A stretch of DNA of 64,000 nt from Sparassis latifolia (taxonomy: Eukaryota > Basidiomycota > Agaricomycetes > Polyporales > Sparassidaceae). A program made the translations under genes and the position numbers. The notes under the pieces are model-generated. The model saw only the letters and a list, made by a program, of their open reading frames with translations, was not told the origin of the DNA and did not search any database. The stretch lies in the NCBI GenBank assembly GCA_018466975.1, contig CM031560.1, positions 310,001 to 374,000 of the forward strand, read 5' to 3'. Each line of letters starts with the position of its first letter. Position 1 is the first letter of the stretch. Positions 46,814-59,399 of the stretch are shown one piece after another.

Positions 46814-49800
46814 GTGCCACTAAATAGAGACACAGATAATCGAAGACAATCTGGCGGGAAGCGCGTTAGATACACAGCCATGTCAGAGATGAGGCCAGTG
46901 CGTACTCAGCAGTTTCTTGTCATCCTAGCTCACACAACTACAGAATACTGGCGATACAAGCTCGTGACTTGCGACTGTCATCGCTGTGGCGGTATCGAGG
47001 TACCATACTACCTTTGGCAGCAACACACGGATAGAGATGCCCTTGCACAAACAACGTTCGGTGCTCGTGGACGTGCAAAGGCAACTGCTGTGTCATCACA
47101 CACAGTGATAGGCACTGCAATGGCATCTCGAGGTCGAGGACAAAGACGCAGCGCCATTGCCGAGAGCAGCGCTGTGTCTCGCGGCGGGGGCCCGAATTAT
47201 CGAAGTCGAGGTGTAGAAAGAGGAAGTGCAGCGACAATCCCCTCTAAGTGGTCACGGTCGCAGTCTCCAGATCCGCTCCCACTTCCTCACCCTGCAGTTC
47301 GTATGGTGCAGGGTTCGACTATGCAAACGGCAGGCAGTGATGCCCCGGATTACTCTGCACAGGTTTTTTCCAAGGACGCGACCATGACGTTCACCACCCC
47401 CTCACCTCATGGCGATATGCCAAGTGCACTCAGACCATCCTCGGCTTCGCGTTCCCCCACCCCTGTACACATGCTACGAAGTTCTAGCCCAGCCAATCAG
47501 CAACGTGTACTTGGATACTACGAGGACCCAGATGATGATGAGGTACAGCGTGTCCTTGGGCTGTCTGTTCTCGATGGCATCCCATTGGTTGGTGAGACAG
47601 AGATCTCATCAGCTTTGGAACGACGAGCAAGCATTGCAGCAGGTGATACAGTTGGCGCTGCCATCCCCATCGTACAACCCGCAGAATCTGCAGACACCCA
47701 TGACTCGGATTCATTCATAGATACCAGAAACTTGCCGCTGATCGAAGCGCGGCTCTCGGATGAACAGGCATATCTCAATTCCCACCCGAAATGGTTCGTC
47801 CGCACCATCTTGATGCTCGTTGGCACCCTACACATGAAGAACCATGTAACATTTCACGCCTCATCCTTGATTCTATACACGATCTGTGCCATTTTTCTCG
47901 CACTCCGACTTCTTGCAGAAGAGGATTCTATGCCTATAACACTCACCACCCTCCTGAAGCATTTCGACTTGAAGGACCGCTTCCATATCCTACCAGTCTG
48001 CAAAACGTGCAAGTCCCTATTCGAGCCTACAGTTAACCGCAAGTCCTCCTGCCCAAAATGCGGAGAAAAGTTGTTTCCTCCCGGGGAGCATGCGGCGATA
48101 CGTGAGCTAAGACGACTTCTCGGCAGAGATCCGCCAAAACCACCTCCCATTCTCGCAGCTCCGTATGCGCCACTTTCGGCAGAGATCGCTGACTTCCTCA
48201 GCCGCCCGGGCATGGACGAGGAAGTGGTAGCATGGGAGATGGAGCCTTCAACACCAGGACAATACACGCGCATCATGGATGGTGATGTTTGAAAGATGCT
48301 TTCAGGTCCAGACAAATAGCCATTCTTCAGCAAGGATAGCAGTAGACCACCAGAGATTCACCTCGGGGTGTCTCTGAGTCTGGATTGGTGCGTTGTATGA
48401 TTCTCTTGTCACTGACTGGCGCGACTCAGCTCAATTTTTCACAGGTTTTTCTGTGCACGTACATCCTTTTCGCCATCTCATTCATCTGGTCCTCTTGCCT
48501 TCTGTGTACAGAACCTGCACGACAACCTCAAGTGCGTCTCATGCCTTTGATCTGTGCTAACTTGTGCTGATAGATCCTTTACAGATATCGACCACAGAAT
48601 ATCCTGGTTTGTGCGATGACACCGGCCCTACAGAACCAACAGCAGAGCAAGTGCAGAATTATCTCAAGCTTGTTGTCGACGACCTGTTGAATTTGTACGA
48701 AAATGGTGTCATCATGAAGACACCATCATATCCGGATGGTGAGTTCTGTATGTCCTTTTCTCCATGTCGAAGGGTATGAATTGTATCTCCCTCCTTCAAG
48801 GTATTCGTGTTCGTGTCACGCTGGTGGCAGTCGTATGTGACCATCCTGCTATGTGCAAGGTCAGCAGTTTTGCAGACAAGAATCACACTGAGGTGCCATG
48901 CACGAAGTGCAATGTGCAGCAAGAGGACTTTTTTTCCGATGCGGGCTTATCTAATGGTATATACTACTCTATTTTCTGCACTTGTATTGTTATCTGATCT
49001 CATGTAGGTTTTCCAGCATGCGACGGTGAAGAACACAAGCGATTAGCACGAGAGTGGAAGACACTCTCTTCAGAGGAAGAACGAGCTGATTTCTTCAAAG
49101 CTCATGGTGTTCGATGGACAGAGCTTGCCCGGCTACCATATTTTGATCCAGTTCGGATGACCGTGATCGATCCAATGCACAATCTTTTACTCGGTAAGTT
49201 TCTGATGTTTTGCATCTTCTCTGTACTGATTTCGGCTACCAGGTGTCGTCAAATTGCAGTGGTACGGGCAATGGATCAAGCATAATGCTCTGCGCGCAAA
49301 TACTGCAAAGAACAAGTGTGAGCTTGCTCTACTACATGAATTCCTTGAGACGATGAGTTGTACACAACAACGCAATTGACACTATCTTATGCATGGACTA
49401 GTTCGAGGCTCCCCATGGGTGGGGAGGCTTCCACTTCACGTGGGTGAACCTGCGGGTGGATCACTGTCAGCAGATGAGTATAAGGCTCTTGCAATAACTG
49501 TGGGTCCACTTATTGTGAGTACATCTTGCTTGTGATCGTATACTATTATTCATATGCTGCTGGACTAGTTACCAGTGATATGGGAAGAGTCTTGCCCGGA
49601 AGCGGAGGAGAACCACCAGAAAGCACTAAAGAAGTGGAAAAAGGCAAAAAAGAAGTGGGAAAAGAATCAGCAAGAATGGGAACTCCAGCAGGAGCAAGGT
49701 AGGGCTATGCAGAGTCAAAGTGTACCTGCACCTCATGTCTGTCAGTCTCCCAGCCTGCAAATAATGAAGGGACCTCAATGCCTGTGCACATAAAGACCGG

Positions 49801-51300
49801 GCGCAAGGAGAAGACCAAGGATCCTGGTCCACAACCCAAAGAACCACGCCGACGCATGCGGCCTGAAGAGATCAATGGGTACATGAAACTCGCAACTGCG
49901 CTGAAGATTCTTCTTGGTGGATCAATCATAGAGGGACAAATCAATCATGGAGAAAAACTTCTGTTTGAGTACTTGCGCGAATTCAAACAGGCATGTGCAT
50001 ATTCAACTTGCTCAGCTTGATATCACTGGTGTAGCTCTACGGCAATGATGGTATGATGCCAAACCACCACTTCTCGCATATCGCTGCGCAGATACGTGAT
50101 TACGGACCTGTATATAGCTTCTGGTCATTCCTACCAGAACGACTCAACAAATTGCTCAAGAGTTTCCATCTAAATAACTGGGGTGGTGGTCAACTCGAAA
50201 TCAGCATGTTGTGAGCCTTCAAACGAGATGCTCAGCTTCAATCCATGGTCAGTCAGACTCCACTCACGTGTCGAGCCACTCACCTTCTCCGTTGATTTCA
50301 ATTATCTTCCAGGTGCGATTTGTATCACAATCACAAGTTACATCTCGAGAAGATATCTCTGCATCCATCGCACAGCACTTGCTGCATGAAAGTCGTGAAG
50401 CACGTGGTACGGTCCAATCAATAGGGCAAGGCTTTGTGGATGCTGCAGACGACGGTTAGCATTAACTAGTTGCTTTCAATAATATTCACTTCACTCACGT
50501 ACTCTTTATTCAGCACTGTCGTCCTTGTCGATATCATTAGGCCCGACAACAAGTCAAGGGACAAAGCTATCAGATCGTGCAAGAGCTGCCCTTTATGCAC
50601 TCTACAATCGTGACCACAAGCAAGTTTACTATACAACAGAGTCTGATGCACCGCGCGGCGCGCATTTCCTGCAATTTCGTGGACAAATGCATGACTAGTC
50701 ACTATGTATTGATAGATAGTCGGCAAATAACACCAGTGACTCGATCCAGCAAGCTATCTGCTGCGTCTGCCATAGTGAAGGCAGACCTCGATGGCGAAGT
50801 TTTCTCAGGTGAAGTTATGAACGTTTTCGAGCACTTCCAGTCTGGTACCACAGGTGATGCCGTATTCACTGAGATGCGATGGATGAAGTGTCTCAATAAG
50901 ACTCCATGTAGCGATGACATCTGGAATGACTAGTGAGGTCTCATTTATGCAGTGAATCAAACACATAGCTCATACAGCATTTCACTAGTCTGGAGCTCGA
51001 GACCGAGTTTTGGGAGTATCAAAAATACCATACAGATATTGATGGTCCTCCTGCAGTTATCCCTCTGAGACTTATTCGCTGCCAGCTCGCTCGCGGTGTA
51101 TGTCGTACAACTAAACCGAAAATGTGGATGACAACGTCATTGGAGCGGGTGCGTTATCTGAATTTTCAGCTTATTGTGATACTCAACATTTTCCGTAGCA
51201 TGCTGTGTCATTGGTCATAGAGGACTGATCCTGCCAAAGCACATGCCACCTTGAACCAGTGAAGTTGTTTGATTTGCCGCTCGCCATTGAACGACATAGA
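46814..51300 (+). pseudogene. Tnp2-type (CACTA) transposase, decayed
   Basis: A long first exon (46,814 or 46,881 to about 48,290) has the N-terminal 'YKLVTCDCHRCGG' knuckle, a Ser-rich linker and 'CKTCKSLF...CPKCGEKLF'. Downstream exons show family landmarks in order: 'LSLDWC' (48,390), 'FSPSHSSGPLAFC', 'PTEPTAEQVQNYLKL' (48,620), 'TLVAVVCDHPAMCKV' (48,815), 'VIDPMHNLLLG' (49,160), 'GRLPLHVGEPAGGSL' (49,430), 'NDGMMPNHHFSHIAAQI' (50,045) and 'LELETEFWEYQ' (50,990). The enzyme would move CACTA/EnSpm elements. It is broken: TGA stands where the family has Trp after 'MDGDV' (48,290), TAG follows 'GPDK' (48,317), a frame shift lies near 48,620 and a TGA near 51,224. No CACTA termini were identified. 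Confidence 0.8.
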
Positions 51301-51731
51301 GGTATGTCTTATATTTTGAATGATCTCTATTTTTATTATCACATTGATTGTTGATTGCCCTATAAATATCAGGAATTATAGCGTATCTAGGCTACAATAC
51401 TCAGTCGACTGAGCGTAACAGCAAGGTAATGACATGCAGATGAGGTTATAGCACTACGGTGACGTATGCGATCAGCGATTCAATGAGACTTTTTGATGAG
51501 CAGGATAGCATTTGAACAGCAGGAGCAACAAGGGTTCAAGTGGTAAGCACAGCGGTGTCAGTAGCAAGAATAATGAACAGCTTGAAGCGAGAGCAGCAAA
51601 CATGCACAGCGAAGAAGCCAGAACAGCAAGTACAGCGCAGAAGTGAGAATAGAAAGAACAAGCAGTGCAACAAGCACCATTCAATTCTCGGTCCAGGGCA
51701 TGAAACAGCGGCATCTACAGCAGCTTGTGCA

Positions 51732-53896
51732 TTAATTTGAGTTGTCGTCACTGGACTCTGAGTCGCTGCCGGAAGGTGTACCGGAGTGGAAGCTGGGAGA
51801 TTGCGAGCGAGACCGGTGTGTGGAACAAGTTGATCCGTGTGCTCCATGGGCATTGGGCTCATCCTCATCTCCCCCGACAGCAGGATCATCGTCTGCTCCT
51901 CCCTGAGTACTGTCCGCATGTCGCCCGAAGCCAGCAGGATCACCAAAGGTATACCAGTCGTGCAGCAACACGGAGTTTGGGTATGTGTCCTTGTGTTTCT
52001 CGTACCACTCACGATTGATGCCGAAGTTGAATGGAGCAATGGCAGGAGGATGATCGCTTGATCGTGTTTCTGAGTACACACGCTGATTGAATTCCTGCCG
52101 GTCTTTAGGTTGCAGAGTCGCCCAGAAATAGTCCCACAGCTTGTGCAAGATATCGGAGTACTGGAACCTCTTGTGAGTCACGCAATTTTAAGTTCTCTGA
52201 GTTGTAATACTACTCACCTCTTCAGAACGCCAATTGGGCCTTATGATCTCAAAAAATCTAAGCTTCTGCAAGACAGAGTCCGGCAGCTCTCCCATCCCAG
52301 CTTCCTCTGCCATACGTTTCCTCCAGTCGTCCTTGGTTTCTTCACCTACAATCTCAGGTCCGGAGGCATCATCTGACATCATCTCGGGGGTTATCAGCTC
52401 CCTCGGGTCGACACCATGTTCTTTGATATAGGTGGGAATGCCAAGTAGAAGTTTACTGGATTTCTATTGAAGATCGTTGATGTCGAAGTTTATGAAGTAG
52501 GGTAAGTAGCACTGACCAGTCTACGGCACTGCATACGTCTTGTATTCTGCGCATTGCGTTCCTGCAGCACCTTCTTGTCCGCTCTGATTTGCCCACGGTA
52601 AGCCTCCTTGAAGCCGCTCCATAAGGTTTTTGCTAACTCGTACACTGTGTCCGCAGTGATCAACATGGTTGAATCATTCATAAACTCCGGTCGCGTCTTC
52701 TCATCCTGCATACAGCATCAAGGACCATCGTCAGTATCCTAGCAATGAATTTGTAGGGGGAACTGTACCATTAGTTCGCCATACACAATGTCACGCACTC
52801 GGAGCAGCAGCTTCCTATTATCTGCATGTTGTACCCCGAAGTCAAACGAGGGATTCAGGTATGTTTCTCCAGCCTGCTCATTCTTCCGCTCCAGCATAAT
52901 GCCCTGATCTGCAACAGGCCACTTATCCTTCACACTGACACCTGTCACCATTCGAATGCACGATGCGGTGAGTTTCTATGATGTTTGTCAGCAAATACCG
53001 TTGTCACAAAGCACATATAGCCTACTCCGATGGATGTCTTCGCCTTGCGCTGCTCTCCCGTTAAGTCACTTGTTTTGCCTTTGCTTATGTCTACGCGCTT
53101 CTCATTTGATATGCCCGGCGTACAGTCTTCAACATTCTGATCAACTGGATTGGGATGGCGGTGTAAGAAATTGCGCTTGGCTGCAGTAGAGGCACCTCGT
53201 GATGCTGAGTGGGTGCCACGAGCTGTGGAAGTTGTACTCCTGTCTGTGATGCTAAAAGTATGTTCCTGATCATCTGCGTGACCTAAAATAACCTGGCTGC
53301 TACCCGGGACTGCAGCTGTGAACGAGCCCAACATGTTTTGCTGAAGAAGACTGATTATATGCGCCGTCAAGGCAGGCGGAGGAATCTGCAATATTCTAGG
53401 ATCGATATGATTACCAAGCACAGGGGGATGTAGCAGTGGAACAGGCTGTTCCTGGGCACGAGGAGTGGGTATTTGCTCGTGAACAGTACTAGTCGGCCTC
53501 TGCGACCGCAACTGTGATGGGGATCTGGAACGGGACACCTGTTGGTGACAGCTTGGCAAAATGTAAGTTTTTTGTAGTTTTTCATACGTTGTGCTGTGCT
53601 CATACTTACTTCTTTCTTTTCCGTCGTTCCTTTCGGCCCTGGCAATTTTCTTCGCGCTCCTCATCTGTGATGGTGGCAAGTGCATTTCTTCGTCTCTGCT
53701 GCAGCATGGCTGATGCAGCTCCATCTTGGAATGGCATTCCCTGGAAACCTCCTGCAGGCTGAGTTCTTTGCCATTCTGCTGTGCGTTCTTGTTGCTGATG
53801 AAGCTGTCCCAGGTATTGCTCTCGAAGCTCGCGAGGAAGGGTTCCCCAGATGGCTTGCATGGCCGGATCTTGGATTTCAGCCAGTACGGAGTTCAT
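51732..53896 (-). CDS. CACTA-associated companion protein, function unknown
   Basis: The ATG at 53,896 opens an exon with a Gln/Arg-rich helical start ('QQQERTAEW') and a basic run. Introns then alternate with exons encoding a Ser/Arg-rich segment ('VSRSRSPSQLRSQRP'), 'CIRMVTGVSVKDKW', 'DTVYELAKTLWSGFKEAYRG', 'WRKRMAEEAGMGELPDSVL' and a final 'DILHKLWDYFWATL'. The end is a long acidic/Ser-rich tail ('GSDSESSDDNSN') and the stop at 51,732. It converges on the Tnp2 gene and ends about 400 bp from it, the arrangement expected of a second gene of a CACTA element. I recognise no domain. Exon limits are approximate, and intactness across every junction was not proved. Confidence 0.55.
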
Positions 53897-53899
53897 TGT

Positions 53900-54340
53900 A
53901 GGTGATATTTGTGTGCTGATTGCAATGAATAGCGCTTAGTTGAATTCTATCGCGATGAAGTGTATGAGGGATTGTGAGCCGGCGGGGACGCGACGCGACA
54001 CGATCACCAGATCGTGTGTTATCTAATCTTATCTGTAGCTATAAACAGAAATCGATGACGTGCTTGCAGTCCGACTTGACGAGAACATCTGGCGAGTCTG
54101 AGGAGCAGGAGATGGCTTACATGCATATGCTGGTTGCGCAAACAGGACCTTACAGGACGTCTACCCTCATCTAGTTGTATTCCAAATGCTTGAGCTGATA
54201 TCAATGCATAGAATTGAATAATACGGATATATACGGTGTTATTTAGATGTGCTCGAGTCACAAATAGATGGACTTATCGTGCCCCAACTAACTAAATAAT
54301 TTGCGTGTGTTCATGCCTATCCACGGTACAAAAAGCTTAT
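53900..54340. other. Right flank of the CACTA region; no gene
   Basis: AT-richer sequence with no frame of interest. The element terminus should lie here, but I could not identify a CACTA-type end that pairs with anything upstream of 46.8 kb. Confidence 0.35.
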
Positions 54341-56305
54341 TATCCTAGCAGTACTCGCACCGACGCAGCTGACCATCCTGCCCCTCACGCCATTCTCCGC
54401 CCCCTGCGACTGCAGTCGGAGACACACCCGGATCTAGTGGTTCTGTCTTGATCACCGTGTCGCGTTATGATGTACTTTCGTTGGCGTGCTGTATAGGGTC
54501 TGGTGTCGGATAAGAGTGCGGGAGGTGAGATTTTCCGTGCTATGGTCTGAAGATGCCTTGATCTTCGTACGTTGTCGCTATACCTCCTTCTAGTTTCTAT
54601 GCCAACTTCGGATGCTCACAGCTCGCTGGAAGTCCGGCATCATTTTATCTGTATCCTCCCGCTGGTACGCACCTTGACCTTACTCGTCACAATGACCGCT
54701 GAGTGCCCAATGAAGCAGCAAACCGCCCGAGCTGCAAGACTGGTTGTGTTAATGCCAGTAACGCCACCGACACGGAAGAGAACTTCTGGTAGTGCGACGA
54801 GTCAAAACTCATTGCGACGGGCCGCATAATGCATCGCGCCTTTTCTCAATTTCCGCTTCTCCCGAGGTGCTCAAATTTTGACGACTAGTGTTTGTGTGTT
54901 TTCAATGATCCTTTCATTTTCCGGCCCAGGTGTGCTGGCTGACGTGCCCTGATTCCTCTCTCAATCTCGTCGTACGCCTCACTGATAACGCGCTCCCTTT
55001 AGGGTGTACTGGATAGCGATTCAACATCGAAGACGCTCGCTGTCTCATCGCCGATCTTTTCAAGGGTGCGCTCGCCGCCCGAAGCCTGACTGGCGATCAC
55101 AATCGAGAAACTCAACGTCCTAACACTTCGAGTCCTCCTGATCACGTTCGCAAGTTATCAGATCTCCAACCTGTCCAGCACCTGTCCATGGTAGTACCAA
55201 CATACGACACCTCGGCGCTCCTCCCAACAACACTCCTACGCACCGAAAGTTCTCGTCGGTCATCTTAGGATCAATTCATCTTTCCAAGACTATCTGATCG
55301 GATCGGGATCTTTATGCGTCCGTGTATTCCTTACTCAACTGCGTGTCTATATCACAGCTCAAGTAGCAAAAATTGCCGTTCTCCGCGTTGGTGTGGGTAC
55401 CCATCGCGCCGGGCTACCGCTGCCGAAGGGCCGTATCCAACATGTGCCATGATCAAGTATTGTCATCATGGACGGTCGTTCAAGCTTAAGTGGCGACTCC
55501 TTTGGAGCTGAAGTAACTCATAAGACCCTTCGTTTTGCGTTCGAGACTACACAAGATGTATCGTGCCGCTGGATCGGCGCATAATCGCGTTTCGCTGCTT
55601 CCGTGGCCAAGCAAACTCATCATATGTGCGTGTTTTTCTGTCATCATTGGCTCAACGTTGACTTCTCTCGTCGTTAGGATTTCTGCGCAGTAACGGCAGT
55701 AGTGAGCAAACTTTTTTAAATCGCTCGGGATCGGGTGTTCGGTGTCTTCCCTCCGCAAGATCTGTGTACCCCTACCATCAATATGTACAAGTTGAACAGT
55801 TCTGTCATTTCAAGCACCACCTTGCGGTTAGCGGTGCGATTTCCGGAGCTTCAGAAGTGACAGTAGCACAAGAATATGCAGATGTAGCCCAATACTTCTG
55901 AGTATGTGACCTCGCCATATCCCGCTGGAAAACATTGTGGTACGCCGCGTGTGCCGAGCTAAACAGTCTAGTACTTGTGATCAGGGATGTCGCCATCTAT
56001 ATTCTGCATATTTTTCGCCCGTGGACGTTCTGCCTGACCATATTGTTCGCCAAGGCATGGTATACCGGTGCGTGCTGTCGCAGGTATGCAATACCGTCAG
56101 TATGCCTGATTTTATCGCGCTATCAACTTCATGTATACGTATCTCTGTATTGTACATTCAATGCAATCAGAACTTCAGATCTACAAACTGCATACTCGGC
56201 CACTATCTACTAAGTACAAACTGTAGGCAATCCGGTACGCGCAGCCCACACGTCTTGCGCGATTCGCGAGACACTTGTAAATCTGTCAAATTACAACGGA
56301 AGGAC

Positions 56306-56795
56306 AATATTATCGCAGCTGATGCATCAAGCGCTCCTGACCGACGTAGATCTTCACAACTGACATTGTCTCGGCCCAGCTCGCCGACGCCTGTTTCAGG
56401 CGACATCATCTTACCCCTCATGATCTTTGCCGTGGTCAAAGCCAATCCGCCCCGGCTTGTGTCAAATCTTCTCTATATTCAACGTTTTCGCCGCGAGGGC
56501 ACTGGAGGAGGCGAGGAAGGCTACTGTCTGATCAACCTGATGGCCGTCGCAGAATTCTTGGAGAACGTTGATCTAGCAGCCCTCGGACTGGGAGAGAGCG
56601 AGAAGAATGTCATCAGGTATGTTCCTTTTGTCTTACTTTCTGGCCTACCCCCAAGAAAGACAGCCTGAGTTGCTGGGTTGCGCCTCTGTCGTTTCTCGCA
56701 CCCCCTTTGTGCTCCAGCGTCTCACTAACAATTGTGCCCATGATCATTACGCACAGTGCTGCCGCTCTCAGTCCCATCCCCGTTACACGCTCTGC
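56306..56795 (+). pseudogene. Captured VPS9-domain gene fragment
   Basis: Relative to unit 1 (break near 17,525), unit 3 has about 490 extra bases. They begin with a splice acceptor (ttatcgcag), then an exon (56,320-56,616) encoding a Ser-rich start and 'DIILPLMIFAVVKANPPRLV', followed by 'EEGYCLINLMAVAEFLENVD'. This is the C-terminal core of a VPS9 domain, the Rab5-type GTPase exchange module of endosomal traffic. An intron (56,617-56,756, GTATGT..CACAG) and the start of the next exon ('AAALSPIPVTR') follow before unit sequence resumes. There is no start, no N-terminal half and no stop. Because the intron is present, the fragment was captured as DNA and not through RNA. Confidence 0.8.
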
Positions 56796-56998
56796 ATACG
56801 TATCTCCGGTACATCAACCTGCTTCCGAAACTTGCGTATATACAGTCCCACAAAGAATGATATCCTGCATAGAAGGACTCGCACCGTCTGTACATTCTAA
56901 CTCCCGAGTTACTGTCCTCCCCGCAACGTTGCAGCCTGCCAGCTGCGCTCGCCGAATCAGAATGCATCCACTGTCTTGTTTCTCCTGACCTTGTCTGC

Positions 56999-58364
56999 TC
57001 AGATGCTCAATTGGTGCTCGTCGTCATTAGATGTAAGAGGCACTCCAGACAACTGTCTGTCTTCAATGTGCAACTCGGGAGTCTTCGATTGGCCTGCTGA
57101 TACAGTGGGTGAATCACTGTGATAAAGGTCGCCATCGAAAAACAGCCTAAAGTCGACACCGCGCCGACGCAAGGCATCGAAACAGCCCAAAATGTGCCGC
57201 TTCTCTTCCTCAGCAAAGTCTTTGCCATTAACACCCAGCTTGAACTCCCGCAGTGTGAGAAACTGCAGCTCGTCCACGATACGGGCCGCGCTCTCCCACT
57301 TGCAATCCACTTCTCTTGGCTGCATTGATATGTCAAGTTTCTGGAGGCGGCAATTTGGTGAAATGATGCGCAGGATCTCCGCCAAAGAAATGCCTAGCAC
57401 CCACTGCAAAGTGAGGTTATGAAGTACAGTGCAATGACCTAGTATATCTAAGTGCTGCACTGTGGGTGGCATTAGGTTGATACTACTGTGATATAGGGTG
57501 TAATCCTTACCATTGGATGCAGTAGCAGCACCAAAGTCTAAATCTAAATCCTCCAGACTAGTTCCGGCATGCATGAGTAAGTTTCTCAGAGGAGATAGAA
57601 TTTGGTCATATAGAAATGTATCCAGCCTCTGTAGACAGTTTTCACCACAAGATGGAGGTGAACGTGGGAAATGGTGATAAGCTCAGCCACCCAAAAAGTG
57701 CTGAGTGATTGGGGCTATGTCTCGCATCTCTCTAATCTTGAGTAGAGCATCTCCAGTTTTCACCACAAGACAGGTGAACGTGGGAAATGGCGATGCTGCA
57801 TGAGCGATTGGGAATGTCTCGCATCTCTCTAATCTTGAGTAGAGCACATTTAATCCGCAGCCGAGGTAATGCACAGACGAGGTGCCGAAATTGGCAGAAA
57901 TTGCGGAATGTGCAGTTTCGTAATTGCATCTTGGTAACACGTCCAAACTGCCCAAAGCTGATTAGCAGTGTGCGTGGATGTATAACAACTTTACCCCATT
58001 CGAGGCCCTGGATACACAATTCCTGGAGAGCTGAGAACATTCGTCCAAGGACAAGGGGAAATTGATACACCCATGCAGGCTCTGTACCAATCAGGGTTAT
58101 TGCTCGCACTACGCGGAAAGTGGCTGCATGGAGGTTACTTGATGCTCGCGATGCTCGCACAAGAGCTTCGAAGAGGCCGATGTCAATCTTCAAGTAGTCC
58201 TGGCTGTAAAGACGATAGACGCTAGCTGGGAGCCACGTGCGACAAACGAGAGCACAGCTGTACACCGTGACCGTACTCTTCTCCGTGATGTAGAAACGGG
58301 GGTCGCTACCCACAAAGTTAATGATGCGATCTGTTAGCTCGGGGGGAAGCCTTGGTATGTTCAT
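56999..58364 (-). pseudogene. F-box protein gene, copy C, broken
   Basis: The ATG at 58,364 starts an intact F-box (IPRLPPELTDRIINFVGS), and the frame follows copies A and B to 'LVCALPRLR'. It then enters a local tandem duplication and stops at 57,732. The duplicated phrases are 'ttttcaccacaaga' at about 57,638 and 57,757, and 'tctcgcatctctctaatctt' at about 57,718 and 57,815. The central LRR-like region that A and B have is missing. The 3' part survives (57,574-56,999): 'LLMHAGTSLEDLDLDFG', the shared phase-1 intron, then 'SLAEILRIISPNCRLQKLDI' to a stop at 56,999. The truncated N-terminal piece of about 210 residues could still be made. Confidence 0.75.
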
Positions 58365-58599
58365 GTACTATGGATGAGAATGTTGATTATTGTATAGACA
58401 GTGGTCAATATTCAGATAACGGAGTAGGATCTAAGTGACGTACCGGTATGCATTCCCAGATCGCAGCCTCCCACCATGCAAGGTGGTCTCAATTGGAAGT
58501 AGTGCTGATTAGACTGTGCTGAAACTAGAAGAGGCAAGACAACGAGCCATGTCAGTCGTGCGCTTTGAGAGTTTAGGAGTAGGGACTTACTGGGCGAGG

Positions 58600-58790
58600 C
58601 GAATTTGGGCACGGGAGTCAGGAAGCAACTCATTGGGTTGAGTTCGGGATCGGCAAATGCATACCCGGTGAGTTCGGAAAATGGGAGCTCGGACCACTCG
58701 ACTTCTGGACAGGCGAGTTCGGACGAGAAGAGTTCGGACATGGCGAGTTCAGACGAGGCGATTTCGGACAAGGTGAGTTCGGACTAGGAA
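58600..58790. repeat. Degenerate 15-bp minisatellite upstream of F-box C
   Basis: Units such as 'gaggcgatttcggacaag' and 'gcgagttcggacgag' are spaced by 15 bases with many substitutions. It is positionally equivalent to the arrays at 19.3 and 39.7 kb. Confidence 0.65.
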
Positions 58791-59399
58791 GAACTGATCG
58801 TGTCGAGTAAGACGGGGTTGAACAAGGGGGAATTCAAGGACTGGAGGAAGGGGGTTTGGACATTGACAATGAATTCAGAAAAGCGGGGCATCAACTCACA
58901 CGCCTTGAACGCGCATTAGTACTTGGGGTGTTCATCGCCACGCATCTACGCTTAAATATTTAGGGGCCACGAAACCGGAGTAGAGCTGTCAAAGCCCAGA
59001 GGAACGGGACATGACGAAACGTGCTTCCTACATGGTGAACCTTAACAGATGAGTGGTCTATTGCGGCAAGTGACAGGTAGACGCACGCATAGCTGTATAT
59101 ATTTTAAAGAGGCCGTGCGTGCGCTCTGTCGACCTGTCATGAGAACGCGGACTGCTGTAGAGCTTGTGCATAGGACGCGCTGTCACGAGCGGTTCCTCGA
59201 GCTCCTTATCAGCCTGCACCTACACCGCAAGGCTGTCCATGACTGCGGAACAGATGCCAATGAATACTGCAACACACTTACTTGGAGATGAACCTGTGAG
59301 ATGTCGGCTATTACCACTGACTGGCACTGGATCGATTACGCACCGGCGAGGGCGTCTAGGCGAGAACCAGTGCTCCGAAATTAGCTGAGTAGTCCGAGT

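Noticed and set aside
48300..48560. Deletion of the Tnp2 catalytic core
   Set aside because: At first the core seemed missing, but 'PEIHLGVSLSLDW' and 'FSPSHSSGPLAFC' are present between stops, so the region is decayed rather than deleted.
51453..51470. 'cactacggtgacg' as a CACTA terminus
   Set aside because: No inverted partner was found, and it lies between the two convergent genes, not outside them.
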